DNA of 55,123 nucleotides from Candidatus Saccharibacteria bacterium RIFCSPHIGHO2_12_FULL_44_22 (GCA_001790515.1 MGCS01000014.1:1-55123); one strand, 5' to 3'; shown: positions 34,355 to 43,103, counted from the first letter of the stretch. Made by a program: numbers and translations. The notes: generated from the sequence alone by a model not told the origin.

Positions 34355-35977
34355 ATGAAAAATCCTTTATATGACTTTTCAAGGGCTCAAGTCGCCGAAA
34401 ATACCCAAACAGCACTCAGTGAAGATGGTATGTTACTGTACCAGATGCTGGAGTATGCAGCACGAAGCAGCGAGGAGCGAAAGAAGACACTGGCTGGCGA
34501 TGTGTACCATGTCTCAAACATAGGAAAGCTTATCGGGGGAGCATATGAAAAGCTCCGAAATACGACGGAAAATACCGAGCAACACCTTCTGTTGCAGCGG
34601 GCGATCAGGCGATATCTCTATCGAAATCTATTTGTCGACGTCCGCAACAATCACGACAATTTAACGGAAGAGATGGTGATTGAGCTTACCCACGGTGGCT
34701 ATTTGCCTCAAGATGCCGTAACGACCACCCAAATAAAGGAAGCTACGAAAATCATCCGGGCGTATCGTCATATGTATGATGAGATGCGGTATTTGAAACC
34801 CTCAGACGGTGAAGCCCGTACATGGATTCTTGATGTCATGTCGGTGGAATGCGAATGGGTCTTTAGCGATCCTTCCTACCTATTCGCGTTTATGCATTAT
34901 GCTCATTCTCATGTTCTCGGCAAGCTAAAGGAATATAACATCAGTCACGAAAGTCTGCACGTAAATGAAATAGCACTCATGTATTATGCCGCTATTCTCA
35001 AAAATATAATCAAAGCCGATAAAGCAATGGCTAGAGCTGTCCTCGTTCGTACGTACAGGGTGAACGATTCGACTGAAGCGTTCATTCGTCTTAATCAAGA
35101 TTTTGAACGGATTTCCGATGATAAAGAGGCAAAAGTAGCTAATGCATTGGTGAATAAGATCGGAGCGCCTCTACGAATTCTACGCGCGGCTTTCTTTGAC
35201 GAAGATAAAAATAAGCCCGACGTACTATATAAGAAACAAGCGTTTTTAGCGCATATCGAGAGAACGGCACGCCAGCAATATGAGCTTGCTCAGAGCAAGC
35301 TGAACAACGGCATCGTACGCAGTATCGTCTTTCTTATCATTACCAAAGTTCTAATCGGCGTCGCCATAGAAGTACCGTTTGATTTGTGGCTTTACGGCGA
35401 GATACTGCTGCTGCCACTCGCCATTAATTTGCTAGCACCGCCATTGTTCATGGTTATTCAACGTTTTACACTTAAGGTTCCGGGGCCACGTAATACCGAG
35501 GCACTGCGAGAGTATATTGACATGACTATATATGAGCGTCAAGGTGTCCGGGCCAGTGGAGCAAGTAAAGGCATGAACACATCAAACTCCCGGACGCTCG
35601 GCATTCTTTACTCCTTTTTCTCTGTGGCAATATTCATCTGGTTTGCCTGGCGTCTCTCCGGATGGGGATTCAATATAGTTCAGGGAATTATTTTCTTCAT
35701 TTTCCTTTCGACGGCCACATTCTTAGGGTATCGTTTATCGTTAATCATTAAAGATCTGGAACTAATCCAAACGAACCAGACAATCGCTGGTTTTATTCGG
35801 GACTTTATATACACCCCGTTCATTCTGCTTGGCCGCTGGATATCGGGTACTTATTCAAGATTCAACATCATCGCAGTTATATTAGACTTTGCGATAGAGC
35901 TGCCCATTAAAACAGTGCTACGCCGAGCTCGACAATGGGTGACATTTCTCGATGAAAAGAAAGACATGCTTAATTAA
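34355..35977 (+). CDS. Large membrane protein of unknown function
   Basis: About 540 residues from ATG 34355. The frame is open further upstream to 34181, but that part overlaps the divergent MMPL gene, and the -10 boxes TATAAT (34331-34336) and TATACT (34339-34344) favour 34355. The N-terminal 330 residues are soluble and helical (HEAT-like in amphipathic spacing). Then come about four membrane helices in two pairs (about 330-400 and 450-510) and a basic tail. I do not recognise the family. It shares its promoter region with the MMPL-ArsR operon. Confidence 0.62.
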   Translation: MKNPLYDFSRAQVAENTQTALSEDGMLLYQMLEYAARSSEERKKTLAGDVYHVSNIGKLIGGAYEKLRNTTENTEQHLLLQRAIRRYLYRNLFVDVRNNHDNLTEEMVIELTHGGYLPQDAVTTTQIKEATKIIRAYRHMYDEMRYLKPSDGEARTWILDVMSVECEWVFSDPSYLFAFMHYAHSHVLGKLKEYNISHESLHVNEIALMYYAAILKNIIKADKAMARAVLVRTYRVNDSTEAFIRLNQDFERISDDKEAKVANALVNKIGAPLRILRAAFFDEDKNKPDVLYKKQAFLAHIERTARQQYELAQSKLNNGIVRSIVFLIITKVLIGVAIEVPFDLWLYGEILLLPLAINLLAPPLFMVIQRFTLKVPGPRNTEALREYIDMTIYERQGVRASGASKGMNTSNSRTLGILYSFFSVAIFIWFAWRLSGWGFNIVQGIIFFIFLSTATFLGYRLSLIIKDLELIQTNQTIAGFIRDFIYTPFILLGRWISGTYSRFNIIAVILDFAIELPIKTVLRRARQWVTFLDEKKDMLN

Positions 35978-36130
35978 TCAGGATAGAAACGCATAGACCA
36001 TAATGGAAGACGAAAATGTGAAGACGCTTAGATTCTAAAAATTTAGTCTATTAGATGCAAACTGAAAATATGCCTTCTCGTGTTTCATTTGTCTCGCTTT
36101 ACCCCCGTTAAAAAGTTCGTGACCAGTATG

Positions 36131-36140
36131 GGGAGCCAAG
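36131..36140 (+). other. Candidate left attachment core (GGGAGCCAAG)
   Basis: The ten bases GGGAGCCAAG lie within the 3' end of the interrupted recombinase and recur exactly at 44968-44977, directly repeated, 8.8 kb away. All genes between them form a coherent element. A perfect 10-bp hairpin with a T4 run follows at 36156-36184, as in the spacers of the 45-48 kb array. Confidence 0.5.
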
Positions 36141-36155
36141 ATGAATTTACATTAC

Positions 36156-36184
36156 AAAGAACCATCGTTTCGAATGGTTCTTTT
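36156..36184 (+). terminator. Hairpin with T-tract next to the left core
   Basis: AAAGAACCAT (36156-36165) pairs perfectly with ATGGTTCTTT (36174-36183) around an 8-base loop, ending in a short T run. It lies inside the recombinase C-terminal codons on the other strand. Confidence 0.5.
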
Positions 36185-37592
36185 AATTTCCACCTTAGTT
36201 GATCACCATCTAATGAAAAGTTCGAAAGTACAATTTGGATTAGTGACCGCTTTTGTTCGATATTAGCTTTTTGGAACAGCTTTGGCGCGTTCTTTGCAAG
36301 GTTTAACAGATGGAATACTGTACCAAAGTACTCATCATCTACAAGTTCGATATTATCTCTCTGCCTTTGTAGTTTCTTTTGATTTGTACGGTATTCATCA
36401 GACTTCCGCTTATAAAGTTCTTCAGTTATCTTATCGTCTAAGTAATCTTCGTACACACGATCTATGCGATTCTGGAACTTAGTGATTTCAGTCTCTATTG
36501 ATGATAGGGTTTGATCCCTATATCGCTTTTTGTCCTCATGAGTCTGCCTGAGGACTGAACTTACTTCTTGATAAGCTTCCTCTGGTATTCTGATCGATTC
36601 GAATACGTGCATGATTTGATCGGTAATGAGATCTTCGGACACGTACTTAAAGTCGTGCTTAAACCTAGATTGGGTGCAGTGACCATAGACATACTTCTGC
36701 TTTTTCTTTTCAAAGGTCACTCTACATCCGCACGTTTCGCATCTTATTAAGCCACGATAGACGTAAGGTAATCCGCCCCATCTTGTAGGCTCGACTTTGT
36801 AGCCATCCTAAATAGACTTTGCACGTTCAAATAACTCGTAGGACACTAAAGGCTCGTATTTATGGGGATAGAGAACATCCTTAATGCGCATCTCACCGTA
36901 GTAGAATGGATTTTTTAAAGTCTGTTCTACCTTGCTCTGACCAATCTTAATTCCAAACTCTTTACGCATTTGATCGGCGATTATTCTATTGGAAGTATTA
37001 CCCTCTGCGTATCTCTTGAATATCTGTCGAATAATTTCTGCAGAATAAGGTTCAACTTCAATCCACTTCTTACCGTTAGGTAGAATAGAGTTCTTGTAGC
37101 CAAGTGGTGCCTTGCCAATCCATTCACCATCTCGAAGCTTCTGCTCGAACCTACGGCGTACATTATCGCTAATGGCATCGGAATAGTATTGAGCAACCAC
37201 AACGCCCATACCGAGTCTGAGGAGGTCTGTAGCGGGGGAATCTTTATGTATGAAGAGATTATCGGAAGGGAAGTGAAGCTCAATCTTTGCTGACTTACGT
37301 AGGTCATCAAGCATCCTCACTTCTTGAGAACTAGAATCACGTGTGTATCGATCGATCTTATCAAAGACAACAATACAGACTTCGCCATGCTTGGTTATCT
37401 TCGTGACTAGTTCAGAGAATGCACTTCGATTGCCCTTATATGCACTTTCCCGTAACTCAGTTATCTCGAAATCATAGCCACGGCGTTTAGCGTACTCGGT
37501 CAATCTAAAAGTCTGTGCCGGAAGCGCATCTTTTTGATCGTCAGTTGATACTCGTGCTACCAAGAATGCTTTCATTTTCTACTCCTACTTAA

Positions 37593-37709
37593 ATGGACGG
37601 TTGTGGCTTATCCAGTCCAGACATCCATACAGATGCTTTTCTAGCACAACCGCCCATTAAAGGCAGAAAACAAAAAATCTGTCTGGATAGTTGTTCGAAC
37701 TGGATAAGC
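37593..37709. repeat. Two interleaved inverted repeats upstream of the recombinase
   Basis: ATGGACGGTTGTG (37593-37605) is inverted as CACAACCGCCCAT (37645-37657) with one mismatch. GCTTATCCAGT (37606-37616) is inverted as ACTGGATAAGC (37699-37709), and CCAGAC with GTCTGG (37681-37686) extends it. The cluster fills the 137-base gap between the recombinase and HTH genes. It could be a recombinase-binding region, an operator or a replication-type origin. Confidence 0.6.
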
Positions 37710-37712
37710 ATT

Positions 37713-38213
37713 TTAATTATACCCCAATTTCTTTTTTGCTTTCTTGAATTTCTCATACCCACTCATGGTTTCTTTTTCTTTATCTTGCTGTTTATTGGTA
37801 CCTAATTTTTGGCTAGGGTCTGTGTGAGAAATTTGGGTAGGGACTACTGTACTTTTTTGGGTGGGGGTCTTGCTAGAAATTGCGTATGCCTGAATTTTGG
37901 ATACCCACCCTGTTATGTCGTAGATATTTGCTTCACCTGTACGATAGATTCGCCGTATCAGTCTCTTCTCCTCCATTCTTAAAAAGGAGGCTCGGACTGT
38001 TTTAGGATGAGCACCGATCGATTTTGAGATGGTAGAGATTGCATGATAATCTTCTGGCGGGAAAGTTAAAAGGTAGGTCAGGATAGTAAAATCCATAGGC
38101 TTTGTACCGATTTCTTTCATATGTCTGACGGCAATATTAGGAATTTGGGTAAAACCAAAGCTTCGGACAGTAACGCCGAATCTTTCTTCGAATGAAAGCT
38201 GTTTATATATCAA
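37713..38213 (-). CDS. Winged-helix protein of the nested element
   Basis: A 166-residue protein whose residues 25-100 form a helix-turn-helix of the kind found at the N-terminus of plasmid replication initiators and phage Rep proteins: RHMKEIGTKPMDFTILTYLL, AISTISKSIGAHPKTVRASFLRMEEKRLIRRIYR. The C-terminal 60 residues are polar, rich in Thr, Gln and Lys, and likely disordered. It lies directly behind the inverted-repeat cluster at 37593-37709, and it could bind that cluster. Six bases separate its start from the end of the SpoVG-like gene, so they share a transcript. Repressor or replication initiator are the two likely roles. Confidence 0.65.
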   Translation of the reverse strand: MIYKQLSFEERFGVTVRSFGFTQIPNIAVRHMKEIGTKPMDFTILTYLLTFPPEDYHAISTISKSIGAHPKTVRASFLRMEEKRLIRRIYRTGEANIYDITGWVSKIQAYAISSKTPTQKSTVVPTQISHTDPSQKLGTNKQQDKEKETMSGYEKFKKAKKKLGYN

Positions 38214-38218
38214 AAGAA

Positions 38219-38479
38219 TTACACGCTGAATAACTCGTATTTCAGTATTTCTATCAAGACTTCATGTTCAATAGCATCACCGAATTCGTGATTAATTGGA
38301 TAGCATACATCTAGGTTCTTTTTTCTTGGATAAACTAGCCTGATTCCACCGCCGAACCTTGTATAGACAGCAACAGAACTTATATATAGTTTTTCAAATA
38401 AGACAAAACTAACAAATGCCACATGCCCATTCTTAGGTTTGATTGGGACAATATTAATCTCTGAAACAAAATTAGTCAT
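38219..38479 (-). CDS. SpoVG-like small nucleic-acid-binding protein
   Basis: An 86-residue protein with the SpoVG pattern: an alternating hydrophobic beta hairpin, GHVAFVSFVLFEKLYISSVAV, a GG-x-RLVYP strand, then the ending YPINHEFGDAIEHEVLIEIL, which lines up with the family's PINxExxxxIxxxVL helix. SpoVG proteins bind DNA or RNA and are frequent on integrative elements. It is coupled to a 29-residue frame just upstream (38472-38561, overlapping by 8 bases) and to the HTH gene downstream. The call is by pattern only. Confidence 0.6.
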   Translation of the reverse strand: MTNFVSEINIVPIKPKNGHVAFVSFVLFEKLYISSVAVYTRFGGGIRLVYPRKKNLDVCYPINHEFGDAIEHEVLIEILKYELFSV

Positions 38480-38561
38480 CAGCGCTCCTTTCTATTTCAG
38501 CAAGGAGTTGGAAAAACTTAACCAGAGTATTGATCGCATCTTCATCACTTTTTGCTTCCAT
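38472..38561 (-). CDS. Tiny acidic ORF overlapping the SpoVG-like start
   Basis: ATG at 38561 runs 29 codons to TAA at 38474-38472. The product is helical and acidic, about one-third charged (MEAKSDEDAINTLV...). Its end overlaps the SpoVG-like start by 8 bases, a coupling arrangement. TATATA just before the ATG could be a -10. No family is recognised. Confidence 0.42.
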   Translation of the reverse strand: MEAKSDEDAINTLVKFFQLLAEIERSADD

Positions 38562-38604
38562 GTATATAGGTAAGCAAATTAGGTACTTCGTGACTTTGTG
38601 AAAC

Positions 38605-39078
38605 TTATATAAGGGCTATTTTTGAAAAATAAAAGCTTTTGTTTGTCACAATAATTGCTTCGTGAGTATTTAAAAATTCATCAAGCTTCTTCTGAACTCG
38701 TTTTGCAGTATCAAAAACATTCTGAGCCGTGTCTATTCCCTCGCCAGCTTTTTTCAACTTTACAGCCTCTTCGCTACATTGAAAAATCTTCTTTTTCGGT
38801 TTGCCTGTGCTTTTACTGAACATGAGTGAGATTAGCGTAGCTTCATTTTTCTTGAACTCTAGTTTCCTTCGGGTTTCAGCCCATAAGGTGTTTGTCGCAT
38901 GATCGTATTCCAACTCAAGAGGGAGGTTGGGTATACGGGTAATATGTGACAGCGCATCCTCTAGACTTGAGATCGTATAAGCTAACTTATTAATCGATCG
39001 CTCAATTGATTCAAGTCGCTCGTCTATATTGTTAGCCTCAACTGAGAGGTATTTATTTTCATCGAAATTTCTATTCAT
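38605..39078 (-). CDS. Coiled-coil protein of unknown function
   Basis: About 157 residues from ATG 39078; a GTG one codon earlier is possible. A predicted coiled coil covers residues 18-50 (IDERLESIERSINKLAYTISSLEDAL), and another helical stretch covers about 110-140. The ending is hydrophobic. AGGA lies about 9 bases before the start, and a TATAAT box (on the minus strand, about 39103-39098) lies 20 bases upstream. No domain is recognised. It is divergent from the structured RNA at 39126-39258. Confidence 0.58.
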   Translation of the reverse strand: MNRNFDENKYLSVEANNIDERLESIERSINKLAYTISSLEDALSHITRIPNLPLELEYDHATNTLWAETRRKLEFKKNEATLISLMFSKSTGKPKKKIFQCSEEAVKLKKAGEGIDTAQNVFDTAKRVQKKLDEFLNTHEAIIVTNKSFYFSKIALI

Positions 39079-39111
39079 CACGTTTTCCTATATCTGATTA
39101 TAGAGGGTATT

Positions 39112-39120
39112 TGCTATTAT
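39112..39120 (+). promoter_or_regulatory. Extended -10 of the structured RNA
   Basis: TGC-TATTAT at 39112-39120, with a start expected at about 39127, exactly where the long P1 helix begins. Confidence 0.6.
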
Positions 39121-39125
39121 AAGGA

Positions 39126-39258
39126 GGTCTAGATCAGTACAAGTTTGTTCGCAAACCAATTATTTTCGATTGGTTGTACCCAAAAAGGGGCAACTTCTCG
39201 AAAGCCAAGGGTACAACCTTGTGCTGGTCTAGACAACCTAGAGAGGTTGTCCTTTTTT
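39126..39258 (+). ncRNA. Structured small RNA of about 130 nt, unknown class
   Basis: A closing helix pairs 39127-39143 (GTCTAGATCAGTACAAG) with 39218-39234 over 17 bases with two G-U pairs. Inside are TTTG-TTCG-CAAA, CCAAT...ATTGG, and a perfect 10-bp helix GGTTGTACCC (39172-39181) with GGGTACAACC (39209-39218) enclosing a further loop. A strong terminator, GACAACCT-AGAG-AGGTTGTC plus a T run (39233-39258), ends it. An extended -10 sits just upstream. There is no coding frame. It could be a regulatory RNA of the element or the leader of the next gene, whose Shine-Dalgarno sequence AGGAGGTG follows. Confidence 0.75.
39233..39258 (+). terminator. Intrinsic terminator of the structured RNA
   Basis: A perfect 8-bp stem GACAACCT/AGGTTGTC with loop AGAG, followed by CTTTTTT. 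Confidence 0.85.
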
Positions 39259-39280
39259 ATTCCAGCAAAGGAGGTGTCAT

Positions 39281-39817
39281 ATGCTGAAGGGATTATTAAT
39301 TGGTTTCTGTGTCGTGGTAGTTGCGGTAATTTTATTTATGTTCCCCGGTGATGCTATGAGTTCTGATGATATGCGTCATTACACGCTCAGCAAAGCCTAT
39401 CTTATGAAGAACACTGAGCAGTACGCTCGATGCTACAACTCTGTAAACTATGGCGCGTCAGGTTTAATTGATATTGAACTTGCTTTTATGAGCGAATACT
39501 TTAATGATCCGCGAGTTACCTCAGATGCCATGAAACCAGTTAAAGGGAGCTTCTTGAAAGGTATCAAGCAAGAGTGTGATAAATCTATTTCTGATTACGA
39601 GTCTGCGTATAAAACCGCTGAAGAGATTCAGACAAAATCCGAAAGTTTAAGTGTTGGATGGCGTACATTTGTTTTTGGCGGTTCCAACCAATCAATTCCT
39701 GCTAGTGAAGTTTCGCAGTACAGTCCTGCAAGAGCGCGTATGTCGTTAGCTTTTAATGACTATATATTCACGGATGATGAAGCAAAGATGTTCTATAAGG
39801 AACGGCTTGGATTATGA
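39281..39817 (+). CDS. Membrane-anchored protein of unknown function
   Basis: A 178-residue protein with an N-terminal hydrophobic segment (residues 3-22, signal anchor) and a helical extracytoplasmic part with two cysteines (CYNSV near 52 and ECDKS near 99) that could form a disulphide. The ribosome site AGGAGGTG lies 5 bases before the ATG. It begins 23 bases after the RNA's terminator and overlaps the next small gene by ATGA. No family is recognised. It opens a run of small genes ahead of the HerA-like operon. Confidence 0.65.
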   Translation: MLKGLLIGFCVVVVAVILFMFPGDAMSSDDMRHYTLSKAYLMKNTEQYARCYNSVNYGASGLIDIELAFMSEYFNDPRVTSDAMKPVKGSFLKGIKQECDKSISDYESAYKTAEEIQTKSESLSVGWRTFVFGGSNQSIPASEVSQYSPARARMSLAFNDYIFTDDEAKMFYKERLGL

Positions 39818-39924
39818 GTCAAGACGAATCCGTAAAGCTTAGAGAACGAGATGCTTTGGCTCTTGCACAGCTTATATATGATATTTATGTAGAAAAGAAA
39901 CAGAGTGAAGCAAGTAACAGTTAA
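39814..39924 (+). CDS. Small 36-residue protein
   Basis: ATG at 39814 overlaps the preceding stop as ATGA, a strong sign of translational coupling. The frame ends in TAA at 39922-39924 and overlaps the next gene by 20 bases. The product is a charged amphipathic helix (ALAQLIYDIYVEKKQ) without a membrane segment. Function unknown. Confidence 0.55.
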   Translation: MSQDESVKLRERDALALAQLIYDIYVEKKQSEASNS

Positions 39925-40102
39925 AGAAGCTCGCGATATTTTGGGCGATGAAGCAGCGAAAATGTCTGATGATGAAGTACAGAGATTGATTGACGATTTG
40001 AGCGTAATGGCAAAGTGGGCGCTAGAGGAGGCTTCTCGTTCCCGCACACAAAACGCCCAATCTGTTACCGAACGTAGTAAAAATGACTCAACGGAGGTAT
40101 AA
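39905..40102 (+). CDS. Small helical acidic protein
   Basis: A 65-residue protein with a GTG start overlapping the 36-residue gene by 20 bases. VKEARDILGDEAAKMSDDEVQRLIDDLSVMAKWALEEA forms two helices with a polar tail. This pattern of MSDDEVQ-x-LID-x-L is common in small mobile-element proteins of unknown function. A TATAAT at 40098-40103 overlaps its end and probably drives the HerA-like operon. Confidence 0.6.
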   Translation: MKQVTVKEARDILGDEAAKMSDDEVQRLIDDLSVMAKWALEEASRSRTQNAQSVTERSKNDSTEV

Positions 40103-40103
40103 T
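40098..40103 (+). promoter_or_regulatory. -10 box of the HerA-like operon
   Basis: TATAAT, 26 bases before the GTG start of the HerA-like gene, leaving room for a short 5' leader. Confidence 0.5.
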
Positions 40104-40129
40104 CCAAACTAGTTATATAAGAGAAAGAC

Positions 40130-42124
40130 GTGATTTTGAAAAAAGTGAAGTTGTTATTGAAAAATCGTATTGTTCTATTCTTTGGCTTTTTTACTGCAAT
40201 CCTTCTATTGAATTTTTTTAGCACTGGAATGCTATTTCCAACAACCGAGACTAAAGATCTCTGGTTTTACTCAGGTATATTCATGGTACTCTTTACGATA
40301 TTGTTTATTGAACCTTACTACAGCTCGCCGAAAAATGTGATAACCAATACTGTACCACTCATCCTTGTTTTTCTCGCAATAAAGAATGATATTGCCGATC
40401 AAACTCAATGGTGGGTAATAATTTCGGTTCTGATCACACTGCTTGTCGTGTCTGTGATTGCAATGATGCTTGATGATAAAAATTCCAGTCCTACGGCTTT
40501 CAGGAATAAGCTATCTGAGCGTTTAAAGAATATAGCTATCTTCTTTGGAAAAGGCAAACGCCTTTACTCGGCAATTTTTCTGTACTTTTTACTTGTGTAT
40601 TATGTCGGACAAAACGACTTAAACTGGTATGTATTTTGTTTGCTTGTAATTTGGGCGTTCATACTTCTTATTGATCAAAATGATTTAACTAATGCTTTCG
40701 TCGGCAGTAAAAAAGAGAAAGATAAGTCTGCGATCGGCCAGATATTTGGCATTGAATCACAGAAGATGTTCCTCGTTAAACTATTTAACGACAGCAGAAG
40801 TCTTAAGAAGTTTGATGTAGTTAAATTCAATTATTCAATGAGGAATACACAGAAAACATATACGGGTGTAGTGTTTGATCATCACCTGCTCAACCAAGAG
40901 CAATGGATCAAAGTTCTGTGGCTTGGAGAGTGCAAGACTTACACTAAACATTTAATTGATGATACCGTCTATATAACTTCCGGCGAAGAAAAAAATGATC
41001 TTCTGCAGGAGCTTGAGATTGATAATTTTGCAGGCGTTGTGGTCGAAGGTTCTGAAATCGGAAAGATAAAATTCGAGTATTCAAAAAAGGAAGATAATCT
41101 TCAAGAAGGTGATCTTTTGGAGCTAAAAGTAGGTGACATGAGACTTTTTTATCAGGTTGTTTCTGGAACCACAAACAAAGAGCATCTTGAGGCACGCAAC
41201 GAATCAGGGTTCATTATAGGCGAAGCTGTGCAACTAGGTGAATGGCGTGGGAATGAGCTGTCATTTAATAAGTTTGGTTGGGTTCCGCAGATTAATACCC
41301 CGATTTTTATGGCGAAGACGGCAGACTTGGACGTGCCAAAGTATAGCCTTCCAGACTACAAGCTTGGCAACATTCCAGGCACGACCCTTCCTTCGATTAT
41401 TAATCTTGATGAGGCAATAAGCCATCATACCGCCCTTCTTGGTATAACTGGTTCTGGCAAGTCTCATCTTGCTCGTGAGATAGTTCGGGAGCTGTCTAGC
41501 AATACGAAGGTCATTATTGTTGATTTCACCGGTGAATGGGCTAGAGAGCTTGATGATCTCAGTATAGAAAATATGGCGGTTGGGGGTGGTAACATTGATG
41601 ACTTCTTGAAGGATGAGAGTAAGCCAATAGGCATTATTACGGTTCCTGACATGAGCAATACGGAAGATATATTAGATCAAACGCAAAAGTTGTTTGAACG
41701 AGTCTTTAATTTTGCAAAACAAAAGTACCAGGATGACGAACCATGTAAAATCGCGCTTGTACTGGAAGAGGCTCATACTATCACCCCCGAAGCTAACTTC
41801 CTTGGTGTGGGTGGTGATTTTGGTAAAGCTAAAGCCATCATTAGCAAAATGAGCCAGATTGCCCTACAGGGAAGGAAGTATGGCGTTGGAATGTTGGTTA
41901 TTGCGCAAAGAACGGCGAATGTATCGAAGACCGTCCTGACACAGTGTAATACAGTGATTTGTTTCCAAGCATATGATGAGACAAGTTTTAACTTCCTTGG
42001 CAATTACGTTGGCAAAAGCTTTGTTGAAGCTCTGCCTAATCTAAAACAGTACCATGCAATCGTAACAGGGAAGGCCGTGCGATCGAATATGCCGATGATT
42101 ATTGATCTGACGAAAGAGCCATGA
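40130..42124 (+). CDS. Membrane-anchored HerA/DUF87-like ATPase
   Basis: A 664-residue protein with a GTG start. The first 200 residues hold about six membrane helices. Residues 230-400 form a beta-rich HAS-barrel-like region. The HerA/FtsK-type motor follows: GITGSGKS with K444, VIIVDFTGEW near 462, Walker B IALVLEEAHT with E546-E547, then GRKYGVGMLVIAQRT near 585, the sensor stretch typical of HerA. HerA ATPases form hexameric DNA pumps and often partner nucleases or other effectors in phage defence; a multi-helix membrane anchor on such a pump is unusual. Its stop overlaps the next start, and four genes follow this pattern to 44758. Confidence 0.84.
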   Translation: MILKKVKLLLKNRIVLFFGFFTAILLLNFFSTGMLFPTTETKDLWFYSGIFMVLFTILFIEPYYSSPKNVITNTVPLILVFLAIKNDIADQTQWWVIISVLITLLVVSVIAMMLDDKNSSPTAFRNKLSERLKNIAIFFGKGKRLYSAIFLYFLLVYYVGQNDLNWYVFCLLVIWAFILLIDQNDLTNAFVGSKKEKDKSAIGQIFGIESQKMFLVKLFNDSRSLKKFDVVKFNYSMRNTQKTYTGVVFDHHLLNQEQWIKVLWLGECKTYTKHLIDDTVYITSGEEKNDLLQELEIDNFAGVVVEGSEIGKIKFEYSKKEDNLQEGDLLELKVGDMRLFYQVVSGTTNKEHLEARNESGFIIGEAVQLGEWRGNELSFNKFGWVPQINTPIFMAKTADLDVPKYSLPDYKLGNIPGTTLPSIINLDEAISHHTALLGITGSGKSHLAREIVRELSSNTKVIIVDFTGEWARELDDLSIENMAVGGGNIDDFLKDESKPIGIITVPDMSNTEDILDQTQKLFERVFNFAKQKYQDDEPCKIALVLEEAHTITPEANFLGVGGDFGKAKAIISKMSQIALQGRKYGVGMLVIAQRTANVSKTVLTQCNTVICFQAYDETSFNFLGNYVGKSFVEALPNLKQYHAIVTGKAVRSNMPMIIDLTKEP

Positions 42125-43101
42125 AAGCCAGAATTAGAATCGAAATACCTATTGAAGCTACAGATCTAAACGAAACGTTGAAGATCAAAGTAAGGGGGCG
42201 TTGGTGGAGTGTAGTTATTAGTGAAACGAAAATGTCTGTAACATCTCAAACAGATCATGAAATACCTGGGTCGGAATGGAAAGAGTCTGACATTAAACTA
42301 GATAGAAAATTAAACAATTTAATCGATACGGTAATGGGGCACGTTAGGAACGCTACATACTTTGCCTATGGAATATCAATGCAATGGGGCTATGAGGCAT
42401 TCTATGGCGGTACAAGAGCGTCAGACAGCCTAGATATGTTTCCCTCAATTCACCAAGCAGGGATGTCTACAAAATTTGATCCAGCTATTTTAGGTGCTAT
42501 GAAAAGTATGTTTGAGGATGTTGGATCATCTAAGTTAAAACCCTTGATTATAATGCTTAACTATTTTCGTAGAGCGAAAGAGCTTGGTGACCTCGGTTTT
42601 CATGCCGAGGCATTCTTAAACTACTATAAGATCCTAGAGTGTTTAGAGGAGATGGACGAAAACCAAACAGCAAAAATTGGATTGTTGAATAAATTTGCGC
42701 CAGTAAAATTAGTCGGAGGTATTAAGGACAGAGTTCCAATGGTCATACTAACCAAGAAGTTTGGGAAAAGGCGCAATAGAGGAAGTTTGGTTAGTCACAT
42801 TGAAAAGAGTTCAAAAATGTTAGCAACTGCAAACTTTACTAAAGTAAGTAGTAAATTTATGAGCTATTTTATGGGTCTTACGGACATGAGAAACGGCTAC
42901 AATGTAGCCCATACTTTAGCGTATTACAATAAATACGATACATATCGTGGTGTTGGTCAGCATAGTGATGAGTTTGAGTATGTCATAGCCGACCTTAGCA
43001 ATATTGAAGACATTGCTCAATTATTCATGCTGAACTATGCATTTCCAAAAAAATATGACTACGATTTTAAAAACAGAAAATGGTTAATAAATAAGGTATA
43101 A
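42121..43101 (+). CDS. Candidate HEPN-like protein (possible ribonuclease effector)
   Basis: A 326-residue soluble protein overlapping the HerA-like stop by four bases. The N-terminal 140 residues are beta-rich and unrecognised. The second half is helical and resembles an Apea-like HEPN domain: NYFRRAKELGDLGFHAEAFLNYYKILECL near 160-190, then D-M-R257-N-G-Y-N-V-A-H264. HEPN ribonucleases use an R-x4-6-H motif in just this setting, so this is a candidate RNA-cutting effector. The helix spacing is right, but the call is by eye. Confidence 0.5.
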   Translation: MKARIRIEIPIEATDLNETLKIKVRGRWWSVVISETKMSVTSQTDHEIPGSEWKESDIKLDRKLNNLIDTVMGHVRNATYFAYGISMQWGYEAFYGGTRASDSLDMFPSIHQAGMSTKFDPAILGAMKSMFEDVGSSKLKPLIIMLNYFRRAKELGDLGFHAEAFLNYYKILECLEEMDENQTAKIGLLNKFAPVKLVGGIKDRVPMVILTKKFGKRRNRGSLVSHIEKSSKMLATANFTKVSSKFMSYFMGLTDMRNGYNVAHTLAYYNKYDTYRGVGQHSDEFEYVIADLSNIEDIAQLFMLNYAFPKKYDYDFKNRKWLINKV

Positions 43102-43103
43102 GC

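Larger units (their letters stand above)
36085..37575 (-). pseudogene. Second serine recombinase interrupted by one in-frame TAG
   Basis: The minus-strand frame from ATG 37575 encodes a resolvase domain (FLVARVSTDDQ, with S10 as nucleophile; DRYTRDSSSQEV near 73) and a recombinase domain. It stops at TAG (36810-36808), then continues in the same frame, DGYKVEPTRWGG, into the expected zinc ribbon (CETCGC ... C) and a coiled coil, ending at 36085. Without the stop it would be a normal 496-residue enzyme. Removal of the zinc ribbon and coiled coil should abolish integration, unless the amber codon is read through. Its last codons span a GGGAGCCAAG core (36131-36140), so the C-terminus is partly encoded outside the element. 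Confidence 0.85.

Noticed and set aside
36808-36810. Recoded stop codon as in Gracilibacteria/Absconditabacteria
   Set aside because: Those lineages reassign UGA, not UAG, and UGA clearly ends genes here (for example 25602). One TAG in a recombinase is better explained by mutation or read-through.
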